Shown here piece by piece: positions 19,001 through 29,200 of a stretch of DNA of 64,000 nt; position 1 is the first letter of the stretch, and the number at the start of each line of letters is the position of its first letter. The notes beneath the pieces are model-generated. The model made no database searches and was not told the origin of the DNA. It worked only from the letters and a program-made list of their open reading frames with translations. This DNA comes from Pseudooceanicola algae (GTDB lineage: Bacteria > Pseudomonadota > Alphaproteobacteria > Rhodobacterales > Rhodobacteraceae). The stretch covers positions 1,894,001-1,958,000 of the forward strand of contig NZ_CP060436.1 in NCBI RefSeq assembly GCF_003590145.2, read 5' to 3'. The position numbers and the translations under genes were made by a program.

Positions 19001-20891
19001 TGTGATCCAGCCCGGCGGATATCTCGTGCAGGATGACATTGCGTTCCAGGTCCCAGACCTGGGTCGGGGAATTTCCCATCACCGCGATGCGGCCGTCCTT
19101 GCTGATGTCGAGCCATGTGAAGTCATAGGCTCCCGGCGTGGCGACCTGGGGGTCGTTCACATTGCCCATGGGGCGGATCTCGACCCGGCGATTTTCCTGC
19201 CGTCCTGCCTCTGTCGCATTGGGGGCGACGGGGTTGCCGGGGCCGAAACCCCGGGTCTGGATCCGCGCCGCATCAAGCCCGAGCTGGCCGACCAGCGCAT
19301 CCTTCACGGCGGCGGCACGGGCCGCGCTCAGCGGGAAATTCACCGCATCCGAGCCGCGGTTGTCGGTATGGCCCTCGATCTGGAAAACGTAATCCTCGCC
19401 CCCCGGCGCGTTCAACGCATCGGCAGCGGTCTCGATCACGTCGAAAGACTCCGGCAGGATGGTGGCCTGACCGGTTTCGAACTGGATCGCGGCGCGCAGA
19501 CTTTCGCCAAAGCGGGCTTCCCAGTCGCGCAGGAAGGGCTGCGAGGCCAGCCACTGATCGCGGTCATCAACAAGCCCGCTGAAATAGGCGATCTGGTCGG
19601 CGCGTTTCGCAACCCAGACGGAGGAGGCGCCTGCCGCCTCGCAATCGGCCAAGGCCTGACGCGCCCGCGTGAGATCCTTGGCATCGATCCGGTTGTCGAG
19701 ATAGCTGCACACCAGGCTGCGGCGATCCCCACCGGAAAGTTGCGGCAGCAGCCGGTCCATCAACTGGGGGGCGCTGTCGTAGTCCCCCAGCCGCGCACGG
19801 TTCGCAAGGACATGGCTCCCGACCTGCGCGACCGTATGACCTGTCGTCGTGTTCGCAAGACCACGCGTGGCGGCGGCATCGGCGCGGGCGCGGTCGATGC
19901 GGAACATCGAATAGGCCGAAAGCTCGGTTATCGCGATGTCGTAGTTATAGGGAAAGTCCTCCAACCCGCGTTCCAGCATGTCGAAGGCATAATCGGGGTA
20001 ATAGTTGGCAACATCAAAGAAGGCTCCGGCCACCAGTTCCGGCAGCGCCATGGCGGCGATCCCTTCGCGCCGCGCGAAGAAGGCCTTGGAGATGTCGTTC
20101 ATGTGTTCCCTGGCAAACAGGCCGATCTTTTCATAGGCCATCGGCGTCTCGGCCCGCGCGGCAAACTCCATCGCCAGGTCATAGGTGCGCTGGCGTTGGT
20201 TCTTGCTTGCCCTTTGGCCGGACTCGATCCGGCGACGATTGCCAAGCCAACGGTCGAAGACAACGTAGCTGACGACATCGCTGTTCTGCATGGCGTCAAG
20301 GAAATGCGCATCGGCGGCCGCCCGGTCATTGTCGGATACGGCCAGCTGCCCACGGATTGCGGCGGGGACCCAGCGCGGCTGCGTCCCGTCGCTTTCCCAT
20401 GTTTCAAGATAGCGGAAGGCCTCGTCCTGACGGTCACCGTTGTAGAGATTGAAGAACACGTTCCACATCGGCGTCAAACCCGCATCGGGATTGCCCACCA
20501 GCGGCAACATGATCGCATTGCCCGCGTCAACGCCGCTGGTGTCCTCGACCCGAATGGAAAGGTTATTGGCCGCGACGAAAAGCGCCGGATCGATCGCCAG
20601 GGCCTGCTGGTAAAGGCGCACCGCCGCGTCCTCGTCCCCCGCCGCACTGGCCATCCACGCCTGCCCGGCCAGCCCTCCGGCGGTGTCGGGTCGATGTTCG
20701 GCGACCCAGCCGCGGATCTGGTGGCGCAGGGCGCTGGAATTGAGCGTGGACGACAGTTCGAACAGCGCGGTCGGGTCGTCATATGTCTCGCAGATGCGGC
20801 AGTCGACGGCAAAGGCGGTCTGCGGCGCGAAAAGCGCGCTCGCAGAGGTCATGCCGAACAGGGCAAGCCCCAGAAAATGGCGGGTGATCAT
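16023..20891 (-). CDS. envelope protein with OmpA-like, beta-propeller and C-terminal caspase (C14) domains
   Basis: This 1622-residue exported protein has a signal peptide ending near FAVDC (about residue 30). A helical, TPR-like region (about 65-450) is followed by an OmpA-type peptidoglycan-binding domain (about 466-576; IEGHTDNRGSDAVN and RRVEIRP), a long WD40-like beta-propeller region (about 583-1180), a beta-rich linker, and a peptidase C14 domain from about 1376. The caspase dyad is intact: His1461 in FIAGHG and Cys1511 in LIDICHSG. AAAGG lies 7 nt before the ATG. It follows a papain-like protease gene by 38 bp. The OmpA domain would tether it to the cell wall, placing the caspase domain in the periplasm, which is unusual. 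Its substrate and activation signal are unknown. Confidence 0.88.
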   Translation of the reverse strand: MITRHFLGLALFGMTSASALFAPQTAFAVDCRICETYDDPTALFELSSTLNSSALRHQIRGWVAEHRPDTAGGLAGQAWMASAAGDEDAAVRLYQQALAIDPALFVAANNLSIRVEDTSGVDAGNAIMLPLVGNPDAGLTPMWNVFFNLYNGDRQDEAFRYLETWESDGTQPRWVPAAIRGQLAVSDNDRAAADAHFLDAMQNSDVVSYVVFDRWLGNRRRIESGQRASKNQRQRTYDLAMEFAARAETPMAYEKIGLFAREHMNDISKAFFARREGIAAMALPELVAGAFFDVANYYPDYAFDMLERGLEDFPYNYDIAITELSAYSMFRIDRARADAAATRGLANTTTGHTVAQVGSHVLANRARLGDYDSAPQLMDRLLPQLSGGDRRSLVCSYLDNRIDAKDLTRARQALADCEAAGASSVWVAKRADQIAYFSGLVDDRDQWLASQPFLRDWEARFGESLRAAIQFETGQATILPESFDVIETAADALNAPGGEDYVFQIEGHTDNRGSDAVNFPLSAARAAAVKDALVGQLGLDAARIQTRGFGPGNPVAPNATEAGRQENRRVEIRPMGNVNDPQVATPGAYDFTWLDISKDGRIAVMGNSPTQVWDLERNVILHEISAGLDHKISPNGRYLASASSFERPGGAVSHTLYLYDLRSGKLVDLVALEGEIGSYSWSPFSDRIAFSASEGYIRVYDMAARAVTGVSRLTTARIPAELAWTNDGATLVAKVGANQGDMYLLDPDGLGETRVIPQSGWFHAMGQDRSGRYLIASRNNSSFTVWDRQNDWAEVASGRLPMIARKIYTHPTEPWVLMYAKFDADTNVLLMDLTDGSILARSPLKIEGGGFTPDGDRFITGSGDELLELDTRTLEVVARRESASSIGRDVHVFDDSGLVLSSDASGSAVWSLQTGRRVHVFDAVPDGSWLAVPNRAAEVMAIRDDKRALIIFDSAEFTADTIWQTEDEIADLTMDGTRLVVATVPAGSARRGAADPQITLHVIDLATMETLRRITTDIVTGPMRYDAAYNYRARVDLEGDSLGLVTSYSDGLGHSIDSSALLQLFDVQTGAALPSVARNAPIEGFSVMAEGAEVRVRGTGNYSVYDVATARSIDTAPYDPIFSLTLEDGRKIRWFWDRVTLDDKVLTFPMSLRSLSLSERNNVLVGQTHTSKIHFIDLSRLETALTIMPFTNGEWIAYTPAGNYTASLQGTEGVYWTLGDNYLPFDALANQFSRPSLVQDLLRKLTAGALTDEDVRDPKVEPDTFDAPYQVEQVTPARLTTEEDSMMIELKVTKDSPDLPDPEFRYVLNGRQVVRSRGFEEESFFEDSETVTLSRRFDLRPGANTIEASLIWNGAEVSTFRVEAQREMAQTDVQSGKGALWFFGVGVSEYENPAQNLEFAAKDATALAELLQTQSRDMFSQVHTKVLTDAEATERDVRIEMNEFLAQSAPDDVVIVFIAGHGVTDEEQNLYFVTHDADLARPYTGMEVERFRSVLENRPLNQSALLLIDICHSGAAGRVVSEDAVQKLAEGTGAIVFSSSSGSGLAYEDSSFGGGHGAFTAALLEALRGMADADTGNRDGQNSLQEMVIYTSSEVPRLTQGLQRPTIPMMAQGIDYGISMAD

Positions 20892-20929
20892 GGCGTGGCC
20901 TTTCGTATTTCAGGTCAGGTCTGGTCAGG

Positions 20930-22846
20930 TCAGTTTCGCATCTGGAACCAAAGCGTTCTGGTGGCGGAATTGCCGGCGACATCGGTCGCCTCGATGGTGA
21001 TTTCATGCGGTCCGTCGCCGGGCGGCAAGGTGACCTGCGCCCGGAAAGGGCCCCGGTCGGACTGCCGCATCGACTGCGCGCCGGGGATCGCAAGCGACGC
21101 GATCCGGCTGTCGTCCTGTGCGCGGCCTTCGATGGTCACCTCGCGGGACGCTACCATGAAGGGCGCATCCGTCGCGGCATCGAAGGCGTCGCGCATCGGG
21201 TGGGTCAGCACGATCAGGGGGGCCGCGCTGTCCCCCGCATCCGGGGCGGCGGCAACATGATCGATCTTCACGGGCATGGCCGCAACATCGCCGGTCTGCA
21301 CGGCGACCTCGAACCCGATACCCGCGCTGGCGGGCACCATTTCGCCCGGATCGACCAGCCGCGACCCAAGGGCGGCGCGCAGCCGGTCCGGCAACGGTTG
21401 ACCCGTCGTTTCATTCAGCGCCGACAAGACCGGCGCAAGCTCGAGGCTCAGCCCCGCGACAAGGACAAGGTAGGTGTCCTGCCCCGCAGACTGGTCGAGC
21501 TGGGTAAAATGCCCGTCGGTCGGGCCGGGCAGAAGCAGGGTGTCCTCGGCGCCGACACGGGTCGAGATCAGTTGCGAGCGCGGGAACAGCTCGACGTAGC
21601 GTCCGTCGGATCCCGCCCCCAGCACATAGAGGTTGGCGGAGGCACCCGGCGTGGCTTCGACCCGGAAACTGGTGCCGGAGGCCAGGGGGCGCGTCAGCGT
21701 CCAGCCGGTGGCATCGATGCGGGCCGGGATCTCTGTCCCTTGAAGGTCGAGGAACCGCAAGGCAGCACTCATGTCCCGGACGGAGGGAGCGGGCTTGGGT
21801 GCCGGTTCGGGTTCTGGTTCTGGTTTCGGCTCGGGCCTCGGCTCTGGCCGGGGTTTGGGCTCGGGTTTCGGTTTCGGCTCAGGTTTCGGGGCGGGCCCCG
21901 GCTCAGGTTCGGGCTCAGGTTCAGGTTCGGGCGCTGGCGCTGGTGCTGGTGCTGGCGCCGGTTCGGGAACCGGGGCGGGGGCGGGTGCGGACAGGGGCAT
22001 CACCTCGTAGGCTTCCATGACGAAGGTATTGAAATCATCCCAGGAGACCCGCGCATAACCGCGCTCTCCCCAGTCCTGGCTCCAGGAATTGATGATCTCG
22101 ATCCATTGTCCTTCGTCGTCATATCCGATGGCGGTCATCGCGTGCCCGCCCGCAATATGGCGGGCCACGGCATCGCGTGACCCGGAAACGGCCGCCGCCC
22201 GTTCCGCCGTCGTCGCATTGAAGACGCCGCCATCATACTCCATGAAGCTCATGGGCAGCCGCATCGAAATCGGAACCGGGTGGCCTGCCGCCAGGGCACG
22301 GCGCACCGGGATATGCTTGTTGACCGACGAGACATCGAACAGCCTGCGCCATTCACCGATCCGATAGGCGCTGGCAAGCTGCCTTTGCGAGGGGCTGGGA
22401 ACCAGGCTGCAATTGCCATCGTCATAGGGGAAATCGGTCAGCGGCGCGACGCCGTCCCCCGACATCAGGCGCATCGCATCGCTCAGCCGGCTGCCGCCAT
22501 CGCAGCCTTCGACACGGATCTGGTTATAGACATATGAGGGCGAGAATGACTGGCCACCTCCCGTGACTGAACCGGTCGAGGTCGCAAGGATCGTGCGGGC
22601 CGCATAGGCCGTGGCCCAACCGACGCAGGACCCCTGCTGCCCCTGGTCTCCGGGCGGTGGCGCGAAGGCTTTCAAGGAGGCCCGCAGCGGCAGGTTCGCA
22701 TAATCGCCCCGTGACAGCGGGGGCGCCTTGGGTGTCGCGGAAAAGGCGTCCGGATCAATCACGGCGCCAAGGTATTGCGCCATCACCGGAGAAACGGACA
22801 GAACAATCAGGAACCCTGCAAGATGCACTGATCTGAAAACAGCCAT
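20930..22846 (-). CDS. exported papain-like (C1) cysteine protease with Pro-rich linker and DUF4384-like C-terminal region
   Basis: From the ATG at 22846 (GAGG 8 nt upstream) the protein has 638 residues and a signal peptide ending around VMAQ (residue 24). The papain fold covers about residues 50-285 with all key residues: oxyanion Gln68 and nucleophile Cys74 in [13 protein letters not shown], His235 in [13 protein letters not shown], and Asn253 in [14 protein letters not shown] 68-residue linker (about 287-354) of alternating proline with Ala, Glu or Lys follows. A domain resembling DUF4384 (envelope protein of protease/kinase systems; [16 protein letters not shown]) and a C-terminal Ig-like stretch complete it. 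There is no obvious propeptide. It heads a two-gene operon with the caspase gene 38 bp downstream. Confidence 0.85.
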   Translation of the reverse strand: MAVFRSVHLAGFLIVLSVSPVMAQYLGAVIDPDAFSATPKAPPLSRGDYANLPLRASLKAFAPPPGDQGQQGSCVGWATAYAARTILATSTGSVTGGGQSFSPSYVYNQIRVEGCDGGSRLSDAMRLMSGDGVAPLTDFPYDDGNCSLVPSPSQRQLASAYRIGEWRRLFDVSSVNKHIPVRRALAAGHPVPISMRLPMSFMEYDGGVFNATTAERAAAVSGSRDAVARHIAGGHAMTAIGYDDEGQWIEIINSWSQDWGERGYARVSWDDFNTFVMEAYEVMPLSAPAPAPVPEPAPAPAPAPAPEPEPEPEPEPGPAPKPEPKPKPEPKPRPEPRPEPKPEPEPEPAPKPAPSVRDMSAALRFLDLQGTEIPARIDATGWTLTRPLASGTSFRVEATPGASANLYVLGAGSDGRYVELFPRSQLISTRVGAEDTLLLPGPTDGHFTQLDQSAGQDTYLVLVAGLSLELAPVLSALNETTGQPLPDRLRAALGSRLVDPGEMVPASAGIGFEVAVQTGDVAAMPVKIDHVAAAPDAGDSAAPLIVLTHPMRDAFDAATDAPFMVASREVTIEGRAQDDSRIASLAIPGAQSMRQSDRGPFRAQVTLPPGDGPHEITIEATDVAGNSATRTLWFQMRN

Positions 22847-23271
22847 TTCAAAATCCTCAAAAGGATCATTTAAAGACGTCCTTTCAGATTTTTGCACCTG
22901 CCAATGTCACGATTTACCGGGGCTCGATCCATTTGTTGCATGGAGCACACATCGAGGGCCTCGGGGAGGGCCTCGGCCAGTGGTCAGCTTTCGCAACCTG
23001 CAAGGCGGCTCTGAGGGAGCGATCAAGTAGGCGAAATTCATCCCGCGCTTGAAGCTGCGGATTTCGCCGTCCTGTGGTCAAACGGCCGTTGCTGCGCGAA
23101 ATCGCTGACGGACAATCCCCTCTTCCCAGAGCATCAGCAGGTTGTCGTGATCGGGCTGCCAAGGGCGGTGTCGCCGGTCAGGGACCTGTCGCGCACCTGA
23201 ACCTCGGCGACTTGGCGGTCAAGGTCGCGCGCCGTCAGCCGCCGGCCCACGTGCCGGTCGCCCAAGGGGTT
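22847..23271. other. intergenic region upstream of the protease operon
   Basis: This 425-bp gap separates the protease operon start from the end of the cyclic glucan synthase gene; both are on the minus strand. It must hold the protease operon promoter. Around 22930 the word TTTGTTGCA followed shortly by CACATC faintly recalls the IS-end-like sequence at 7221. I see no gene or strong terminator. Confidence 0.4.
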
Positions 23272-26200
23272 TCAGGCCGGATCCACAACCTCCTTGTCGC
23301 AGGTCACCTTGATCCCGCCCGCTTCGCGGCTGACGACGATCCGCTGTTCGTGCCCGCCGATCCTGACCCGCGCCGAGAACCCCGGCCAGCTTTCCGGCAA
23401 TGACGGCTCCACCCGCAGGCGGTCGCCGTTGTCGAGCTGGATGCCCAGGATGCCTTCGACCGCCGCACGGTACAGCCAGCTTGCCGAGCCGGTGTACCAG
23501 GTCCAGCCGCCCCGCCCGGTGAGGTCCCCGACGCCATAGACATCGGCGGCGACGACATAGGGTTCCACGCGGTAGCGCTCGACTTCTTCGGGGGTCAGGG
23601 CGTGGGCGATGGGGTTGATCAGGTCGAACATCTCCATCGCCTCGGTGCCGCGCCCCGCGCGACCAAGGGCATGCACGACCCATGTCGCCGCGTGGGTGTA
23701 CTGGCCGCCGTTTTCGCGCACGCCCGGCGGATAGCCCTTGATATAGCCCGGCTCCTTGTCGCCTGTTTCGAAGGGCGGTTTCAGAAGGCGCAGCACGCCG
23801 TCGTCACGGTCGGCCAGTTCGCGCATCACGGCATCGAGGGCCATGCGGGCGCGATCCGGATCGCCCGCGCCGGACAGGTTCGCCCAGGACTGCGCGATGG
23901 AGTCGATCTGGCAATCCTCGCTTTCGGTGGACCCAAGCGGCGTGCCGTCGTCATAGGTCGCGCGCCGATACCATCCGCCGTCCCAACCGGCGGTTTCGAG
24001 CGCCTCCAACAGGGCCACGCGATGCGCGGTCCAGGCCGTGACCCGCTCGGTGTCTCCGCGCGCCTCGGCGATCGGCAGGAAGGCGTCCAGCGTCGTCATC
24101 AGGAACCAGCCCAGCCAGACGCTTTCGCCCTGCCCGCCTTCGCCGACGCGGTTCATCCCGTCGTTCCAGTCGCCGCCCAGCATCAGGGGCAGCCCCTGCG
24201 GCCCCATCCGCGCGATGGCAAGGTCAAGCGCCAGCGCGCAATGCTCGTAGACCGGGACCGAGCGTTCGGACCGCTCGGGCGTGAAGAAGGCGTCATGGGC
24301 ACCGGGTTCCAGCGCAGGGCCTTCCAGGAAGGGCAGTTCCTCGTCCAGGATCGCCTGGTCGCCGGTCATGGTCACATAGCGCGCCGTGATGTGGCCCAGC
24401 CAGACCACGTCATCCGAAATCATCGTCCGCACGCCGGCGCCCGAGTTCGGCAGCCACCAGTGCTGCACGTCGCCTTCCGGGAACTGGCGGCCGGCGGCAT
24501 TCAGGATCTGGCGCCGCGCAAGGCTCCGGTCCTGCAGGATCAGCGCAGAGCTGTCCTGAAGCTGGTCGCGGAACCCATAGGCCCCCGAGGCCTGGTAGAA
24601 GGCGCTGCGGGCCTTCAGGCGGCAGGTCAGCGCCTGGTAGGGCAGCCAGGTGTTCACCAGAAGGTTCATCTGGGGGTCCGGCGTGTCGATCTGAAGCTGG
24701 CCGAGGAAGGCCTCCCATGTCGCCGCGGTCTTCTTCAAGGCCTGCGACAGGGCGTCTTCGACGCGGGCCTGCGCCAGGACGTCTGCCATCGCACCTTTCT
24801 CGGCATCGGCCAGGATGAAGGTCACCGACCGTTCCTGCCCCTTCGACACGGTCAGGCCGACGCGGGCGGCAAGGCATGGATCGCCTTCGGTGCCGTCGAC
24901 CTCGGGCCAGTCGTGCAGCGCCTCGGGACGCCCAAGCGCCCCGTTGCGCCCCAGGAAGGCACCGCGCGAGACCGTGACATCCTGCAAGGGCAGGCTGGCG
25001 GCCAGCGCCGTGACGCGCCCCGTCACACCGGTGCCGAAGTCGTTGCGCCCCAGCACGGCGTCAAGGTCGGTATCATGCCCGGCCCGGATCACGGCCGAGG
25101 TCCGGTCGCGGTTGTTGCCCAGCACCAGTTCGACATAGGCGGTGACCTCGACCTTCAGATCCCCGGCCCCCTTGTGTCGCAGGGTCAGCCCCGTCAGGCG
25201 CGCGGGCGCGCCCGGCAGCAGGGTCATCACAGCCTCGGCCTCGACCCAGTCGGTCCAGACGCGGAAGGTCGAGCGGCCCAACCCATGCCGCGCCTCGTGC
25301 AGGGCCACCGGGTCGTCCGAAAGCGCGGCGAAGGGGGAAATCACCTGCCCGGTCGTCGCGTTGCGGATCAGGATTGCCTCGCCGGGGCGGTTGATCACAG
25401 GGTCGTTGCTCCACGGGCTGATCTGGTAATCGCGCGAGTTCACGGCCCAGTTGAAGGCCGCCCCCCCGGCCGAGACGTGGAAGCCGAAGTCGTCCTGCGC
25501 GATGACGTTGATCCAGGGGTGCGGCGTACGTTCGCCATGGCGCATGCGTATGACGTACTCCTTGCCGTCGGCCGAAAAGCCCCCGGTGCCGTTCCATGCC
25601 TGGAAATCCTCCTGCGGGAAGGTGGCGGTTCCGCGCTGCCGGACAGGCAGCAGCGTGGGGCGCGGGCTTTCCGCGTCCTGCGCCGGCTCGGCCTGGCTGA
25701 GCAGGCGCGCCATCTGGTCGCTGATCTTGCCGTTGCGGGTGTGCAGCACGATCCGCGCGGTGGCCAGCAGGGTCGCGAAGCTTTCGTCGGACATCTGGTC
25801 GCGCCGCACGGCAAAGACGTTGCGCTGCGACGGGTCGAGGTGACCGGCGCGGGCCGCCATGTCGCACATGTTCTGGATCGCCGATTGCAGGTCCTGCGTA
25901 TAGGACGACTGGCGTTCGTTCAGGATGACCAGATCGGCCTGCAAGCCGTGCATGCGGAAGTAATCGGCCATCCGGATCGCCTTGCGCACGATCTCGAGGT
26001 CGGTCTCGTCATCGGTGCGCAGCAGCAGGATCGGATGGTCGCCCGAGATCCCCATCGGCCAGAGCGCGCTTTGCCGGCCAACGCTGTCGTGCAGGGTCTC
26101 GTCCTGGATCGCCAGGCGCGGGTCGGGCCAGATGAGGCCCGCGGCCACCTGCCGGAACAGGGCCGCTTCGGGCAGAGAGATCGCCGCGTGGCGCAGTTGC

Positions 26201-29200
26201 ACCTGGCTCATGCTCCAGGCCATGCGATCTTCATGGGCAAAGGTATCGTCCTGGCGGTGATGGCGGATGACCTCCTCCAGCGCCTCGGCACTGTCGGCCA
26301 CCAGCGTCCAGAAGGTCAGGCTGACCGATTTGCCCGCAGGGATCGTGACACGCCTGCGGATCGCGAAGATCGGGTCCAGCGTGAACCCGTCCGCCCCGCC
26401 CAGCCGCGCGCCCTTGTCGAAGGCCGCCGCATGCCCCAGGTCCCGGCCCCGGCCGATGAAGGCGCGTCGGTCGGTTTCGGCCTCGGCAGGGCGGATGTCG
26501 GAGGCCCCGGCCAGGATATGCGCCATGTGCAGGACCCGGTCGTCGGGCTTTCTGCGGTTGCGGAAGGCCGTGATGGTGCGGCCGTCGTCGCGGATCGCCG
26601 TCTTGACGAACATCTTGGAATAGGCCGGATGCGCGATGTCGGCATCCGCACGGTCCAGCACGATTTCGCCATAGCTCGTCACCTCGATTGTCCGCTTGCG
26701 AGACGAGGCATTGCGCAGGGTCAGGCGGCGGCCTTCGCCCATGGCCTCGCTGGCGACGATGACCTCCATGCAGCTTTCGATGCCATGCGCGGTCTTGAAG
26801 AACTCGGCCTTGTGGTCGCAGAAGACGGCCTGGGCGGTTTCGCCCTTTGCGGCCCGCGGTGTGGTGGTGGCGGACCACCAGTCGCCGCTGTCCTGATCGC
26901 TCAGGAACAGGAAGATCCCCCCGGTGTCGAGCGTCGGATCGGGCCGCCAGCGGGTCACGGCAACATGGTCGAGCCAGAGCGGCCCCGCCCCGGTGCCCGA
27001 GACCAGCGAGGAAAGCCGCCCGTTCGAAAGCAGCGCCAGCATGGGGGTATCGGATGCGGGGTCGTCGGACCGGGTGATCGCCGGATCCTCGTCTTCGCCG
27101 TCGCCTTCACGCGGCTCGAAGGGGGCGGCGCGGGTCAGGGGGACCACGTCGCGGTGGGTTTTCTCCTGCAACAGCAGCTCGGCCGCCTTGATCACCGGGT
27201 CGGCGTGGAAACGATCGCGGTGGATGCCGTCCAGGACCACGTTCGCGATGGCGACGATGGACATGCCGTGATGGTGCGCCATGACGGTGCGCACGACGAC
27301 ATGTTCCTGTCCTTCCGGCATCCGTGAGGCAGTGAAATCCACCGCATCGAAATAGCCGTAGGGCCCGAAGGCGCCCAGCCCGTTCAGGCGCTGCAGGTTG
27401 CGCACCGCGGCCCGGGGGAAGAATTGTGCGGCCATCAGCGTGGCATAGGGCGCGATGACGTGGTCCGTGGTCTGCATCCGCTTCAGGGCAAGCATGGGCA
27501 CGCCGAAGGCATAATACTGGTAGTTCATCTCGCGGTCGCGCGCCGAGAAGGCGCTTTCGGACACGCCCCAGGGCAGGTTCAGCCGATGACCGTGCTGCAT
27601 CTGCGCGCGCACGGCCATGACACTGGCTGCATGCAGCACACCACCGACGCGTTCGTGCATGACCAGCGGCGGCATGAGGTATTCGAACATCGAGCCGGAC
27701 CAGGACAGCAGCGCCCCCCGCGTCCCGATCGAGGTCACGGGCCGCCCCAACCGCATCCAATGCGTCGTCGGCACGTCGCCCTTGGCGATGGCGAAAAGAC
27801 TGGCAAGCCGGGCCTCGGAGGCCAGAAGGTCGTAGCAGCTGTCGTCCTGTTCGTCGCTGTCGGGGCGGTATCCGATCGACAGAAGCCGCTTTTCGGGGTT
27901 CAGCAACAGGGCAAAATCCATCTCGAAGGCGAGCTTGCGCAGGCGTTGCGCCAGGTCTTCCAGGGTCTGCGCCTGCGCGCCGCGGGACGGAGCACTTTCG
28001 TCGGCCTGACCGACGATGGCGTCGCAGTTCGCACGCAGCGCCTGCGCCCACCAAAGCACCTCGGAGGTTGCCGCGCGTTCGGATTCCGCGTCGAAATCGG
28101 TTGCATGGCGGACGATGTCTGCCGCGATCAGCCTCAGGTTCAGCGCCCGCAGGGTCGCCAGCTGCGGTTCGGCGATATAGGCCGCGTGGCTGCGCCCGAA
28201 CCCTTCGATCAGCTCTTCCAGGCGGCGCCGCATCGCGCGCAGTGTGCGGCGGTCGTCGGGCACCTGCGCCAGACGTTCCACCAGGACGGCAAGGGTGTCA
28301 CCGATCCCCGTCAGGTTGCCGTGGCTGTGGACGGTGGGGTTCTTCGACCAGTCGGTCAGCGCAGAGGACACCGCGATCAGGTGCCCCGCAAGGTTGCCGC
28401 TGTCCACCGAGGACACATAGCGCGGCTGCATCACCGACAGGTCACGGGTGTCGTACCAGTTGTAGAAATGACCGCGATACCGCTCCATTCCTTCCAGCGT
28501 CGAGACCGTGCGCGCGATCCGCCCGATGGTCTCGGCCTGGCCGATCCAGCCCAGATCGCGGGCCGAAAGCACCGAAAGCAGGTAAAGCCCGATATTGGTG
28601 GGCGAGGTCCGCTCGGCCAGCTTCGGCGCCGGCGTGTCCTGGAAGTTGTCGGGCGGCAGGTCGTGGGTCTCTGCGGTGACGAAGGTCTCGAAATAGCGCC
28701 AGGTGGTGCGTGCCACGCGGCGCAGGTCGGCCTCGTCCCCGGGGGCGACCTGAAGGCTGTCCTCGATCTTCAGCGACCGCGACACGGCGGCGGCGATGCC
28801 GGGTGCTGCGATCCAGAAGAGACACAACAGCGTGGCGGCGGGCCAGGCCGCGGGATTCAGCAGCAGCGTCAGGGTCAGCGCCAGCGCGCCGATCACGGGC
28901 GACCCGATCATCGCCCCCCACCAGTCGCGGTGGCTGCGGCGGCCGACGTTCTGGACCTGTTGCGCGGTCCGCCATTCCAGCATGCGGCGGCGGCTTACCG
29001 TCAGACGCCATAGCGTCCGGCCGATGGCATCGGCGGCGCTGCAGGCCTGGTGCGCGATGAAGACCAGCCGCAAGCCGATCTCGCTCAGATGCGCGCCGAG
29101 GTCCTGGGCGATGCGCACCAGGTGTCGGCCGCGGGCGGCATCGCGTTGTGCGGGCAGCAGACCAAGCTGGAAGTTCATCAGCGGCATGAAGAACAACGAG

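Noticed and set aside
21780-21990. Short tandem repeats that might be a CRISPR or minisatellite
   Set aside because: They encode the alternating-proline linker of the papain-like protease and are irregular; there are no spacers.
23602-27327. Very long open frame of 1241 codons on the plus strand opposite the cyclic glucan synthase
   Set aside because: It is an antisense shadow of a high-GC gene; its translation is His/Gln/Arg/Gly-rich with no domain, and the opposite strand encodes an unmistakable family.
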